A DNA stretch of 39,341 bases from an uncultured Prochlorococcus sp. (GCA_902520485.1 CABYNZ010000011.1:1-39341), one strand, 5' to 3'; numbered from the stretch's first letter, positions 28,686 through 37,394 are shown. Made by a program: numbers and translations. The notes: generated by a model not told the origin, from the sequence alone.

Positions 28686-29183
28686 ATGGCCTTAGAAATA
28701 GAAAGAAGATTTCTTATAAAAAATGATAATTGGAAAGAATTTGTAACTAAAAAAATTGATATTGAACAAGGATATTTATCCAAAAGTTTAGATGGTTGGA
28801 TTATAAGATTAAGATTTACAGGGAAAGACTCCAAAATTGCGCTAAAAAAACATATCAAAGGCTTTACCAACTTTGAATTTGAATACTCCATTCCGCGAAG
28901 GGATGCTGAAAAAATCATGTCAGATCTCTCAAGTACAATTAAAAAAGAAAGATTTTTTTTAGAAGTTGAAAAAAAATCTTGGATTATAGATTGTTTTAAA
29001 GAAAATAATTATCCACTCGAAATTGCAGAAATTGAACTTTCCAATGAAGAAGAAGATTTATTTCTTCCATCATTCATTTCAAAAGAAATTACTGGGATAA
29101 CCCATTACTCCAATTTCAGTCTCTCAAACAATCCTTTTTCAGAATGGAAAGAAGATTATTTGACAACTTTCAAAAGTAACTAG
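28686..29183 (+). CDS. CYTH-domain protein (triphosphate tunnel family)
   Basis: A 165-residue protein made of a single CYTH domain, an eight-stranded tunnel that binds triphosphates or inorganic tripolyphosphate. The N-terminal signature ExExK is seen as E4-I-E6-R-R (EIERRFLIK), with arginine in place of the lysine. Further conserved pieces are IEQGYLS, WIIRLR, KKHIKG, FEFEYSIPRRDAE, FFLEVEKKSWIID and LEIAEIELSNEEE, which supply the acidic and basic tunnel residues. It starts at the base after the nadK stop, so translation may be coupled. The substrate is unknown; inorganic triphosphatase activity is common in bacterial relatives. Confidence 0.9.
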   Translation: MALEIERRFLIKNDNWKEFVTKKIDIEQGYLSKSLDGWIIRLRFTGKDSKIALKKHIKGFTNFEFEYSIPRRDAEKIMSDLSSTIKKERFFLEVEKKSWIIDCFKENNYPLEIAEIELSNEEEDLFLPSFISKEITGITHYSNFSLSNNPFSEWKEDYLTTFKSN

Positions 29184-29249
29184 TCAAAAGAGTCATCCAT
29201 CCTTTATATTTTCTTTATATTTAAGCAAAGTTATTTTTAATTTCTCCAG

Positions 29250-29438
29250 ATGTATGGTCTTTACGATAAGGAAGGAATATTGAGATTTATTGATTCAGAC
29301 AAAGATGCATGTATTGCATATGCAGAACTCTTTGAATTAGGTTCTACAAATTATTGTTTAATGGATTTAGCTAATGATACAAAAAAAGTAATGGGTAATA
29401 CTATTCTTGATCAGAGTCTGGAAGTGAACAACAATTAA
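29250..29438 (+). CDS. small conserved-looking protein of unknown function
   Basis: A 62-residue acidic soluble protein, starting MYGLYDKEGILRFIDSDKDAC. I do not recognise the family with certainty. It is treated as real because it fills the gap between the CYTH gene and pedR, its sequence is balanced and protein-like (strand-turn-helix opening, then a helix with DACIAYAELFEL), and it uses a normal ATG. No membrane span, signal peptide or metal motif is visible, apart from two cysteines (C21 and C36 region). Its last 38 bases overlap the end of pedR on the other strand. It may be a picocyanobacterial small protein. Confidence 0.65.
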   Translation: MYGLYDKEGILRFIDSDKDACIAYAELFELGSTNYCLMDLANDTKKVMGNTILDQSLEVNNN

Positions 29439-29679
29439 ATCCATCTCTGCAAATCTTTCCGTTGTCCATTGCCCAATTCAAAAGTGCTACTCTGTTTTTA
29501 GAACCAGTTTTTGTAAACATATTACTTACATGATTATCAACGGTTCTTTTACTGATAGTTAGTTTTACAGCAATTTCTTGATTTGTGAGCCCATCAGCTA
29601 CTAGATCAATGATTTCCATCTCTCTAGCTGAGAGACCCATCATATCAATGTTGTTTACTTCTTCTTCAACCATTTGCAT
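29401..29679 (-). CDS. pedR: PedR-like single-domain LuxR-type regulator
   Basis: A 92-residue stand-alone GerE/LuxR helix-turn-helix protein without a receiver domain. The motif runs LSAREMEIIDLVADGLTNQE, IAVKLTISKRTVDNHVSNMFTKTG and NRVALLNWA. Size, lack of other domains and a cysteine-bearing tail (C77, C83, C84) match PedR of Synechocystis (Ssl0564), a regulator that senses photosynthetic electron transport through a thioredoxin-reducible cysteine. Which cysteine is equivalent cannot be settled here. The ATG at 29679 is used; another at 29673 is possible. Divergent from metF with 77 bases between; 3' end overlaps the small gene by 38 bases. Confidence 0.8.
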   Translation of the reverse strand: MQMVEEEVNNIDMMGLSAREMEIIDLVADGLTNQEIAVKLTISKRTVDNHVSNMFTKTGSKNRVALLNWAMDNGKICRDGFNCCSLPDSDQE

Positions 29680-29756
29680 TTAAACAGTTCCTTTTTTATA
29701 TTAATTAAGTTTAGCAATCTCAGTACACTTGTTAACCAACTAGGAAACAAAGGCAA

Positions 29757-30647
29757 TTGAAATCAAAACTTCAGCAGACTTTAGAAAAAAAATCTAAGGT
29801 AATAACGGCAGAGTTAATGCCGCCAAGAGGTGGTAACCCCATAAGATCTCTTAAGATAGCACAACTTTTGAAAGATAAGGTACATGCTGTTAACATTACC
29901 GACGGAAGCCGAGCTGTAATGAGAATGTGCAGCTTGGCAATGTCCAAACTATTACTGGAAAATGGAATAGAACCAGTAATGCAAATCTCTTGCAGAGATC
30001 GTAATAAAATTGCTTTACAATCTGACATCCTGGGAGCAAATGCTTTAGGAATTAGAAACATTTTATGCATTACCGGTGATTCAGTAAAAGCAGGGGATCA
30101 ACAAGATGCTAAGGCAGTTCACGAGTTTGAGTCAGTTAGATTGCTTAAACAAATTCAAGCTTTTAATAAAGGAATAGATCCTACTCTAGGAGAACTTTCC
30201 GATGAAAAAACATTTATTTTTGCAGGTGCGGCAGCTGATCCTAGTTGCAGAAATCAAAGAAGTTTAGAAAATAGAATAAGAAAGAAAAAAGAGGCTGGAG
30301 CTAGATTTATACAAACTCAAATGGTTATGGAAAAACAAAATTTGAAAGAATTTTGCGCAAAAATTAGCAATCCTCTTGAAATGCCTGTAATTGCTGGTGT
30401 ATTTCTATTAAAGTCTTACAAAAACGCTCTCTTTATAAACAAATATGTACCAGGCGCAAACATTCCTGAAAATATTTTAAATCGTCTTAAAGATGCTAAA
30501 AACCCTTTGCAGGAAGGTATAAAAATTGCAGCTGAACAAGCTCATGATTTTATGAATATCGCAAATGGTGTGCATCTAATGGCCGTAAAGGCAGAGCATT
30601 TAATTCCTGAGATTATTGAAAAAGCTGATCTTAGTCTGGAATATTAA
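29757..30647 (+). CDS. metF: methylenetetrahydrofolate reductase
   Basis: MetF reduces 5,10-methylene-THF to 5-methyl-THF for methionine synthesis, with FAD. The 296-residue barrel has TAELMPPRGGNP with the catalytic glutamate near the start, VNITDGSRAVMRMCSLAMS, QISCRDRNKIALQSD, ILCITGDS (FAD-binding D), and GARFIQTQMVM. These are the standard folate and flavin segments of the family. The start is a TTG at 29757 giving KSKLQQTLEKKSKVITAELMPP; no nearer ATG precedes the conserved core. The 3' end overlaps the CugP-like gene by 17 bases. It has no neighbouring methionine gene. Confidence 0.94.
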   Translation: MKSKLQQTLEKKSKVITAELMPPRGGNPIRSLKIAQLLKDKVHAVNITDGSRAVMRMCSLAMSKLLLENGIEPVMQISCRDRNKIALQSDILGANALGIRNILCITGDSVKAGDQQDAKAVHEFESVRLLKQIQAFNKGIDPTLGELSDEKTFIFAGAAADPSCRNQRSLENRIRKKKEAGARFIQTQMVMEKQNLKEFCAKISNPLEMPVIAGVFLLKSYKNALFINKYVPGANIPENILNRLKDAKNPLQEGIKIAAEQAHDFMNIANGVHLMAVKAEHLIPEIIEKADLSLEY

Positions 30648-31809
30648 TCAAATCAGTACCTAATAATTCTGCCATAGCTTTCTGCTGGGGTGATGGCTCA
30701 GTCAAATCAGATCTTCTTGAATCTGCTATTAACCAATCTAAAGAGGCATCTTGTAAATCAAAATGATCTCCATTTTTCCCTACACAATATTTACCAAACA
30801 CTAACTTATCCATAAGTCGTACACCTTTACCAATTTTAGAATAATCAAAAATAATTGAGTTATCTATAGTTGCTCCCTCGCAAATACAACAACTTGGTCC
30901 AATCATGGAAGGGCCAATAATAGTTGCCCCATCCTCTATCCTAGTCATGCCTCCTATGTAAACAGGCCCGGTAATATTAACTTTTTCCCAGTTAGCCGCA
31001 ACATTCAAGCCGGTAAAAACCCCTGGTTTAATTTCCTTGCCTGGTATTTGCACTTGTCTTACTTTACCTTGTAATACATTTCTAATGGCACTCCAATAAT
31101 CAGGAACTTTTCCAATATCTACCCATTCAAAATCCATTGGTAGTGCAAAAAATGGTAAATCCATTTCAACAAGTTTAGGGAAAAGATCAGCTCCGATATC
31201 AAATTTCTCTGCTGATGGTATGTAATTAAAAATTTCGGGTTCGAAAAGATAAATTCCTGTATTTATAGAGTCACTTAAAGCTTGATCAACTGATGGCTTT
31301 TCCTGGAAAGCCTTTATTCGTCCATTTTCATCTGAAACCACAACGCCATAACTAGATACTTGATCTTTAGTTACCTTTTTTGTGATTAAGCTTGCAATAG
31401 CTCCTTTCTGCTTATGTTTTTTTACAGCTTGAGTTAAATCTAAATCAACTAAAGCATCACCACATAAAACAACAAAAGTTTCATCAAAGAAATTTTGAAA
31501 ATCTTGAATTTTTTTTAATCCTCCTGCAGATCCCAAAGCATCGCCAATTAATTCTCCATCTTCAATTCTTCCCTCAAAACTATAAGCAATTTCTACTCCA
31601 AATCTTTGCCCATCCCTAAAATAATTTTCAATTTCTTCAGCCAGATGAGAAACATTTACCATTATTTCCTTAAAGTTATGTTCTCTTAAAAGTTCCAAGA
31701 GGAACTCCATGACAGGTTTTTGCAAAATTGGAATCATCGGTTTCGGAATAACATGAGTAATAGGCTGAACACGTGTGCCTTTACCTGCCGCAAGTATCAT
31801 TGCCTTCAT
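30631..31809 (-). CDS. sugar-phosphate nucleotidyltransferase, CugP-like (probable UDP-glucose pyrophosphorylase)
   Basis: A 392-residue nucleotidyltransferase with an N-terminal GT-A-like domain (1-240) and a C-terminal left-handed beta-helix of hexapeptide repeats (about 255-345). The nucleotide loop is MILAAGKGTRVQPITHVIPKP, followed by FVVLCGDALVDLDL (metal aspartates), FQEKPS and INTGIYLFEP, then FDIGADLFPKL and WVDIG. General databases would call this mannose-1-phosphate guanylyltransferase. In cyanobacteria the closest described match by size and layout is CugP (Synechocystis Sll1558), a UDP-glucose pyrophosphorylase unrelated to GalU. The assignment to CugP is from memory of the family; the nucleotide specificity cannot be read directly. 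Convergent with metF. Confidence 0.78.
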   Translation of the reverse strand: MKAMILAAGKGTRVQPITHVIPKPMIPILQKPVMEFLLELLREHNFKEIMVNVSHLAEEIENYFRDGQRFGVEIAYSFEGRIEDGELIGDALGSAGGLKKIQDFQNFFDETFVVLCGDALVDLDLTQAVKKHKQKGAIASLITKKVTKDQVSSYGVVVSDENGRIKAFQEKPSVDQALSDSINTGIYLFEPEIFNYIPSAEKFDIGADLFPKLVEMDLPFFALPMDFEWVDIGKVPDYWSAIRNVLQGKVRQVQIPGKEIKPGVFTGLNVAANWEKVNITGPVYIGGMTRIEDGATIIGPSMIGPSCCICEGATIDNSIIFDYSKIGKGVRLMDKLVFGKYCVGKNGDHFDLQDASLDWLIADSRRSDLTEPSPQQKAMAELLGTDLINIPD

Positions 31810-31867
31810 AAATTCAAAATCATTTTTTAAAATTATACGTTATTACTATCAAGCTTCTAAGCTGCCA

Positions 31868-32677
31868 TCAAGAGGCGTTACTTACCTCAAGATTTTCTAT
31901 AGGCAATTGAGCTAAGCCACCATCAGGTATTATTCTTTTAATTTGAATTGGACCATATAAGGAATTAATTTGTTTAATTTCAATTTTGTTTTCAGATGAT
32001 AAAAATAACAAAGCCCAAAAAACTCCCAAACGATCTTTATCTAAATCATTTTGTACAACTGTTTGCCATTTATTGACTAAATATTCAAAATCTGTCCATT
32101 GTAATGCTTTTTCCCATTCATCAATAAATTTTCCTAATGCTTTAGTGGTTTCTGGAAGTTTCTCACGATGTGCTAATGATTTTACTTGAGAAATTAGAGC
32201 CTTATCAGAATATTTTTTATTTCTTTTTCTCTTCATGATCAGCAGATCTTGAGTTTCTAAAACTTCTGCTATGGACTCTAACTGACTTACAAGTTCTCCC
32301 AATGTTGTTGTACGTTTCAGGATTGGTTGTGCAATTGATCTTCTCCTTAGATATTTTTCAGGATATTTAGGAATATCAAATTCTTTATCAATCCAATCAT
32401 GATCATCCAAATCAAATTCATCTTCAAAATCTGAAGAATTTTCTTTGAAAACATCAGCTTCTAAAACCTGAGCCTTTAAATTAACTAGTACTGATGCCGC
32501 AAAAAATGCTTCGCTTGTCTCAGCCAAATCCTTATGATATGTGATTTGACTATTTGAGGATTTATTGAAATTATATGAATATTGCTCTAAAAAACTATCA
32601 ATTACACTTATTACATCAATATCCCATGGATTAAGTTCACCTTTGCCTGCGGCATCTTGAAGAAACTTAATCAACAA
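31868..32677 (-). CDS. scpA: segregation and condensation protein A
   Basis: ScpA is the kleisin of the bacterial SMC-ScpAB condensin and helps chromosome segregation. The N-terminal SMC-contacting part is seen in LIKFLQDAAGKGELNPWDIDVISVIDSFLEQY, presented here as pieces around the conserved PWDxDV. The middle is acidic and linker-like (DFEDEFDLDDHDWIDKEFD); the C-terminal winged helix is in VFWALLFLSSENKIEIKQ. Start TTG 32677 is uncertain: the frame stays open about 20 codons upstream (PIDRQQLGPRLLIKFLQ), so an earlier non-ATG start is possible. The 269 residues are within the family range. scpB is not in this window. Confidence 0.88.
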   Translation of the reverse strand: MLIKFLQDAAGKGELNPWDIDVISVIDSFLEQYSYNFNKSSNSQITYHKDLAETSEAFFAASVLVNLKAQVLEADVFKENSSDFEDEFDLDDHDWIDKEFDIPKYPEKYLRRRSIAQPILKRTTTLGELVSQLESIAEVLETQDLLIMKRKRNKKYSDKALISQVKSLAHREKLPETTKALGKFIDEWEKALQWTDFEYLVNKWQTVVQNDLDKDRLGVFWALLFLSSENKIEIKQINSLYGPIQIKRIIPDGGLAQLPIENLEVSNAS

Positions 32678-32801
32678 TCTAGGGCCTAATTGTTGCCTAT
32701 CAATAGGAGTGAAATAAGATATTTTAAAATAGATAAAATCTAATCACAAGATATCTTTTAATTAAATTAATGCCAAACAATATTGCATTAATTTAAAAAA
32801 A

Positions 32802-34442
32802 TTATATTGTTGGAGCTTTTAAGATGTCATTTTTTTTAGTTCCTGAAAAAATATTTGTTTTCACAGCACTTTTAACGGCGGTTAAATCTCTATCTACCAA
32901 ATTATTGATAGATGCAATATAACTTTCAGTTACTAATCTTGGGTACAAACCTATTCCAATAATTGGCAAAAGTAAACATGCAATAATATAAACTTCTCTA
33001 GGCTCTGCATCTATAAGTTTTCTTTGTTCGATTAATTTAGGATTTTCTTTACCAAAGAAAATTTCTCGCAACATTGAAAGTAGATAAATAGGAGTAAGTA
33101 TTACACCGATAGCAGCTAAAGAGGCCATCACTACCCTAAACGGAAGTGTGTAAACTTCATCAGTAACAAATCCTGTAAATACCATCAATTCGGAAACAAA
33201 TCCGCTCATACCAGGCAAAGCTAGGGAAGCTAGAGAACAAGCAGTCCATAGGGCAAACATGATTCTCATTTTTTGTCCTACACCACTCATTTCATCAAGT
33301 TTAAGAGTCTTTGTTCTGTCGTAGGTAGCACCAACAAGAAAAAATAGACTTGCACCAATTAATCCATGACTAACCATTTGCAGCATAGCTCCGCTTGTCC
33401 CAAGGCTACTAAAACTCCCTATTCCAATAAGAACAAAACCCATATGACTTATCGAACTATACGCAATTTTTCTTTTAAGATTTCTTTGAGCAAAAGAAGT
33501 TAAAGCAGCATAAATTATATTAACTACCCCTAGAACTATTAATAATGGGGCAAATTGAGCATGAGCAACGGGTAATAATTGTGCATTAAATCTTAAAAGA
33601 GCATATCCACCCATCTTTAGTAAAATTCCTGCTAGAAGCATATGAACAGGGGCTGTAGCCTCTCCATGGGCATCTGGAAGCCAGGTATGAAGAGGAACTA
33701 TTGGTAGTTTTACTCCAAATGCAATTAATAGTCCTACATAACATAATATTTGGAATTTTTGACTAAAATCTTGAGCTGCTAAGTGAGAAAACTCAAAGTT
33801 AGGGATTTCTGTACCATAGAAACCCATTGCTAAAGCTGCAAGAAGAATGAAGATAGAACTGCCAGCTGTATATATAATGAATTTTGTTGCTGCATATTGC
33901 CGATTTTTGCCACCCCATATAGCTAATAATAAATAGACAGGAATTAGCTCAAGTTCCCAGGTTAGAAAGAATAGAAGCATATCTTGTACGGCAAAAACAG
34001 CGATTTGCCCGCCATCCATAACCAATATCAAAAAGAAAAATAACTTTGGTTTGAACTTGACTGGCCATGCCGCGAGAACTGCTAAAGAAGTTATAAAACT
34101 AGTTAATAATATTAAAGGCATAGACATGCCGTCAGCACCAACAGACCAAGTTAGACCTAAATCAGGGAGCCAACTAATATTTTCTTTCAGTTGAACATTT
34201 TCACTATTTATATCAAAGCCATTTATATATGAACCTACAGTTATTAAAAAAGTTATTAGTGCAATAGATAATGCAAACCATCTCACTTCTTTACCATCCC
34301 CTTTATCTGGGAAAAAAGGAATCACAAATGCACTACCAATTGGGAATAAGATTGAGGCAGATAACCAAGGAAAGTTAGACAATCCAGCTCCCAAAGTTCC
34401 CAACATTTGTGTCGCAAAATGTGAAAAAAAATAAGTACTCAA
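32802..34442 (-). CDS. ndhD: NAD(P)H-quinone oxidoreductase chain 4 (NdhD1 type)
   Basis: NdhD (NuoM homologue) is an antiporter-like proton-pumping subunit of NDH-1. The 546 residues form about 14 membrane spans. Key features are the [19 protein letters not shown] segment with the conserved glutamate, [39 protein letters not shown] in parts, and [19 protein letters not shown] with the pumping lysine region. It belongs with NdhF in the NDH-1L (respiratory/cyclic) form; Prochlorococcus lacks the CO2-uptake variants, which fits this pair being the only D/F genes here. It lies 85 bases downstream of ndhF on the same strand; 124 bases separate its end from scpA. Confidence 0.96.
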   Translation of the reverse strand: MSTYFFSHFATQMLGTLGAGLSNFPWLSASILFPIGSAFVIPFFPDKGDGKEVRWFALSIALITFLITVGSYINGFDINSENVQLKENISWLPDLGLTWSVGADGMSMPLILLTSFITSLAVLAAWPVKFKPKLFFFLILVMDGGQIAVFAVQDMLLFFLTWELELIPVYLLLAIWGGKNRQYAATKFIIYTAGSSIFILLAALAMGFYGTEIPNFEFSHLAAQDFSQKFQILCYVGLLIAFGVKLPIVPLHTWLPDAHGEATAPVHMLLAGILLKMGGYALLRFNAQLLPVAHAQFAPLLIVLGVVNIIYAALTSFAQRNLKRKIAYSSISHMGFVLIGIGSFSSLGTSGAMLQMVSHGLIGASLFFLVGATYDRTKTLKLDEMSGVGQKMRIMFALWTACSLASLALPGMSGFVSELMVFTGFVTDEVYTLPFRVVMASLAAIGVILTPIYLLSMLREIFFGKENPKLIEQRKLIDAEPREVYIIACLLLPIIGIGLYPRLVTESYIASINNLVDRDLTAVKSAVKTNIFSGTKKNDILKAPTI

Positions 34443-34527
34443 TTTAATAACAAATTTATCTTAAATTAAGTCTAGAAATTTTCTTTATTTTTTCACCCCA
34501 ATGGACAGTGAAGACACACAATTGTAA

Positions 34528-36549
34528 TTAAGATACTTGAGGAGATTGAAAACCAAATATAGCAACAAGTAGTATTACACCTCCAAAAACAATGAGAGCG
34601 TAAAATTGAGCCCTACCAGTCTCAAAATATTTTAAACCTTCTCCACTTCCTAAAGTTATAAGTCCAGTTAGATTTACTACGCCATCAACAACTTTAGAAT
34701 CAACTTCTAAGACTTCTTTAGCAAGTTTTCTACTACCCTTAACAAAAAGTTTTTCATTAATATCATCTAGATACCATTTATTAGATAAGAATCGGTTGAT
34801 GCTAGGAAACTGTTCGGCAAATAAAACCGATAAATTAATTTTTTTCGCAAAATATGCCTGATAAGCAATAATGATTCCAGCTGATGCAATAAGTACTGAC
34901 GCAATTGCTAAAGGCAAAAATTCTTTTAATTCGAAAGCTTTTGCAGCAGTCTCTGCTTCTTCAGGATCTAGTAAATTCGCAATTTTACTATCCCATGGAA
35001 GTCCCATAAAACCGATAATTACAGACGGTACAGCAAGAAATAGCAAAGGAAATGTCATTGACCAGGGTGACTCATGAATAGACCCGTGTTCTCCATGCTC
35101 CTCTTCATTTTCTTCATCTAGGTTAGTTTTAGAGGCTATAAGAAGCTCTTTTTGCAATTCTTTATTTTCCCCTCTGAAATCTCCTTCAAAAGTCAAGAAA
35201 TAAAGTCTAAACATATAAAAAGCAGTCATACCAGCTGTTAGAAGTCCTACGAACCAAAAAGCTGGAAATGATATAAAAGCATTTCCGAGTATCTCGTCTT
35301 TACTCCAAAAACCTGCTAAAGGGGGGATGCCACTAATTGCTACACAACCTATTAAAAATGTTGTTGATGTGTATGGCATTTTTTTTCTTAAACCTCCCAT
35401 CAATCTCATATCTTGAGCTAATACAGGCTGATGACCAACTACTTCTTCCATAGCATGTATAACTGAACCAGATCCCAAAAATAGCATTGCTTTGAAGCAA
35501 GCGTGAGTGACTAAATGAAAAATTCCTGCTACTGGTGCTCCACAACCCATTGCGAGCATCATATACCCAAGTTGAGAAACAGTACTATATGCTAAACCTT
35601 TTTTTAAATCCATTTGGGTCAAAGCTATAGAGGCTCCTAAAAAACAAGTGATGGTACCAACTAAAGCAATAATGAACTGAATAGAGGGGAATATTGCATA
35701 CAAAGGTTGAAGTCTTGCTACAAGAAATATTCCTGCAGCAACCATTGTTGCAGCATGGATAAGTGCAGAAATAGGTGTAGGGCCTTCCATCGCATCAGGC
35801 AACCACACATGAAGAGGAAACTGAGCAGATTTTGCCATTGGGCCTAAAAAAACTAAAAAACAAAGTAGTAAAGCAGCCCAAATTGGTATTGAATTATCAG
35901 ATATTGATTGAGAAATTCCAGAAGCTATTTCATTGAAATCGAAACTATTTGTTGCCCAAAATAAGCCAAGAATTCCTAGTAATAAACCAAAGTCTCCCAC
36001 TCTATTAACGACAAATGCTTTTTGTGCGGCGTGGGCAGCGCCATCCCTGTCATACCAAAAACCAACCAATAAGTAAGAACACATCCCAACTAATTCCCAA
36101 AAAACATAAATTTCTAATAAATTCGGACTAACTATTAATCCCATCATTGAACTACTAAATAATGCTAAATATGTAAAAAATCTGACATAACCTTTGTCAT
36201 GCGCCATATAACCATGAGAGTAAATCATTACCAGCAAAGTTATTGTAGTTACTAACGCAAGCATTACACTTCCCAAAGGATCAAGGACAAATCCCATTGG
36301 GATCGTAAAATCCCCAGCATTGGCCCATACAAATAATTTTTCTACTGATTGATAACCATTTATTTGTTCAATTAAAGCTTTATAACTAATTACTGCAGAA
36401 ATCCCAACGAAAGAAATCAGACCTACAGAAACAATTTCTCTTGAATTATTAATTTTCTTGTTGATGCTTATAAGTCCTAATCCAGAAAGCACTGCTCCAA
36501 TAAGTGGAAAAACAGGAATTAACCAGGCAATTTCTGAAGCTTGAGGCAT
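34528..36549 (-). CDS. ndhF: NAD(P)H-quinone oxidoreductase chain 5 (NdhF1 type)
   Basis: NdhF (NuoL homologue) is the distal proton-pumping subunit of NDH-1. The 673 residues have around 15-16 spans. Conserved segments include FWELVGMCSYLLVGFWYDR, AQKAFVVNRVGDFGLLLG, KSAQFPLHVWLPDAMEGPTPISALIHAATMVAAG in parts, and DLKKGLAYSTVSQLGYMM. The long loop near 470-490 is acidic and histidine-bearing (DEENEEEHGEHGSIHESP). The last part, DINEKLFVKGSRKLAKEVLEVD onward, is the lateral-helix and terminal-span region. It precedes ndhD on the same strand and follows the Z-ISO gene by 33 bases, so the three may form one transcript. Confidence 0.97.
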   Translation of the reverse strand: MPQASEIAWLIPVFPLIGAVLSGLGLISINKKINNSREIVSVGLISFVGISAVISYKALIEQINGYQSVEKLFVWANAGDFTIPMGFVLDPLGSVMLALVTTITLLVMIYSHGYMAHDKGYVRFFTYLALFSSSMMGLIVSPNLLEIYVFWELVGMCSYLLVGFWYDRDGAAHAAQKAFVVNRVGDFGLLLGILGLFWATNSFDFNEIASGISQSISDNSIPIWAALLLCFLVFLGPMAKSAQFPLHVWLPDAMEGPTPISALIHAATMVAAGIFLVARLQPLYAIFPSIQFIIALVGTITCFLGASIALTQMDLKKGLAYSTVSQLGYMMLAMGCGAPVAGIFHLVTHACFKAMLFLGSGSVIHAMEEVVGHQPVLAQDMRLMGGLRKKMPYTSTTFLIGCVAISGIPPLAGFWSKDEILGNAFISFPAFWFVGLLTAGMTAFYMFRLYFLTFEGDFRGENKELQKELLIASKTNLDEENEEEHGEHGSIHESPWSMTFPLLFLAVPSVIIGFMGLPWDSKIANLLDPEEAETAAKAFELKEFLPLAIASVLIASAGIIIAYQAYFAKKINLSVLFAEQFPSINRFLSNKWYLDDINEKLFVKGSRKLAKEVLEVDSKVVDGVVNLTGLITLGSGEGLKYFETGRAQFYALIVFGGVILLVAIFGFQSPQVS

Positions 36550-36582
36550 ATTTTAAAGGATTTGTATTTTGATTTTAAACTG

Positions 36583-37311
36583 TCAATTGAAAAATTCAGA
36601 CAAAAATGATGAATTAAATGTTTTAACAGCCATATTGATGTACTGATGAGACCACCAAAGTACTCCAATTGCAAGCAATATACCAAGTTGAGATAACCTA
36701 AAGAATTCTCTAATTTTAAATTCTTGCCTACCTTCAAGTATTGCTATAAAAGGGATTATGGAAGTATTTTTTTTAAACTTTTCAAATTCTTCTCCAAATC
36801 TGTTTGCTAATCTCTTATCCCCATGCCAGATTGCAAAAAGGTGATGCAAAATTAAGCCAATAGAAGTTATCAATGTAAATGATGTACCAATCCATAAAGT
36901 ATGCGCAAAACACCAAATTATTTGACCAAATGCTTGCGGATGTCTTGTGATTCTCATTATCCCAGTTCCATAAATTCGCACTTTAGGTTTTAAAACGGAC
37001 GGAATTTCTAGCAAATTGTAAGTAGCGGGATATAAAAATAAAAAACTTATTGCAGTTAAGATCCAAACCACTATAAAAACGAAATTACTACCCTGTAAAT
37101 TCCATAATCTGATTCCGTCATATCTATGTGCCAAAAAATAACTAATCAAAATTATTGCAGATGGCAAACTTAAAAAAACAAAACATAACCGCCATAACCT
37201 AGGCCCCATAAAAGATTCTGCTTTGATTCTTAAAGCAGCTCCCCCGCTATGAATTACTGCAAAAATCAAAATCAAAAGTAAGATTATTAAGGAAGTTTTA
37301 TGTGTTTCCAT
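36583..37311 (-). CDS. Z-ISO/NnrU-family membrane protein, probable 15-cis-zeta-carotene isomerase
   Basis: A 242-residue protein with about six to seven membrane spans. Databases usually name this family NnrU. The sequence, however, has the segments I associate with plant Z-ISO, the heme-dependent 15-cis-zeta-carotene isomerase acting between phytoene desaturase and zeta-carotene desaturase: HRYDGIRLWNLQG, FLYPATYNLLEIPSV, then TGIMRITRHPQAFGQIIWCF, HTLWIGTSF, LHHLFAIWHGDKRL and a RFGEEF-TSIIPF stretch. Several histidines in these parts are candidate heme ligands. The phytoene desaturase gene at the right edge is about 2 kb away, which fits the carotenoid role. It reads into ndhF and is divergent from rbcR. 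Confidence 0.8.
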   Translation of the reverse strand: METHKTSLIILLLILIFAVIHSGGAALRIKAESFMGPRLWRLCFVFLSLPSAIILISYFLAHRYDGIRLWNLQGSNFVFIVVWILTAISFLFLYPATYNLLEIPSVLKPKVRIYGTGIMRITRHPQAFGQIIWCFAHTLWIGTSFTLITSIGLILHHLFAIWHGDKRLANRFGEEFEKFKKNTSIIPFIAILEGRQEFKIREFFRLSQLGILLAIGVLWWSHQYINMAVKTFNSSFLSEFFN

Positions 37312-37338
37312 ATATTTAAATTTTTCAAATAATTTTTG

Positions 37339-37365
37339 TTCTTAACAAGAATGCTTCCAAGCATT
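37339..37365. promoter_or_regulatory. stacked inverted repeats, candidate RbcR/LysR operator
   Basis: Between Z-ISO and rbcR two inverted repeats overlap. The first is TTCTT-AAC-AAGAA (37339-37351), which fits the LysR-type T-N11-A pattern. The second is AATGCTT-CC-AAGCATT (37350-37365), with perfect 7-base arms. A possible -10 box TATAAG (37371-37376) follows, 18 bases before the rbcR ATG. The layout suggests autoregulation of rbcR and shared control of the divergent gene. Not tested experimentally here. Confidence 0.45.
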
Positions 37366-37394
37366 AGAATTATAAGTAATTGTAGGCATAATAG

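Noticed and set aside
29771..30070. 99-codon minus-strand ORF inside metF
   Set aside because: Antisense to conserved MetF motifs, no plausible start context.
34486..34520. Possible terminator downstream of ndhF (TTCAC...GTGAA)
   Set aside because: Only a 5-bp stem with an 11-base loop, and no T-run on the ndhF strand.
35333..35545. Serine-rich minus-strand ORF inside ndhF
   Set aside because: Alternative frame of ndhF; an artefact of its codon pattern.
36519..36737. Minus-strand ORF overlapping the ends of Z-ISO and ndhF
   Set aside because: An out-of-frame shadow of Z-ISO running into ndhF; no RBS or homology.
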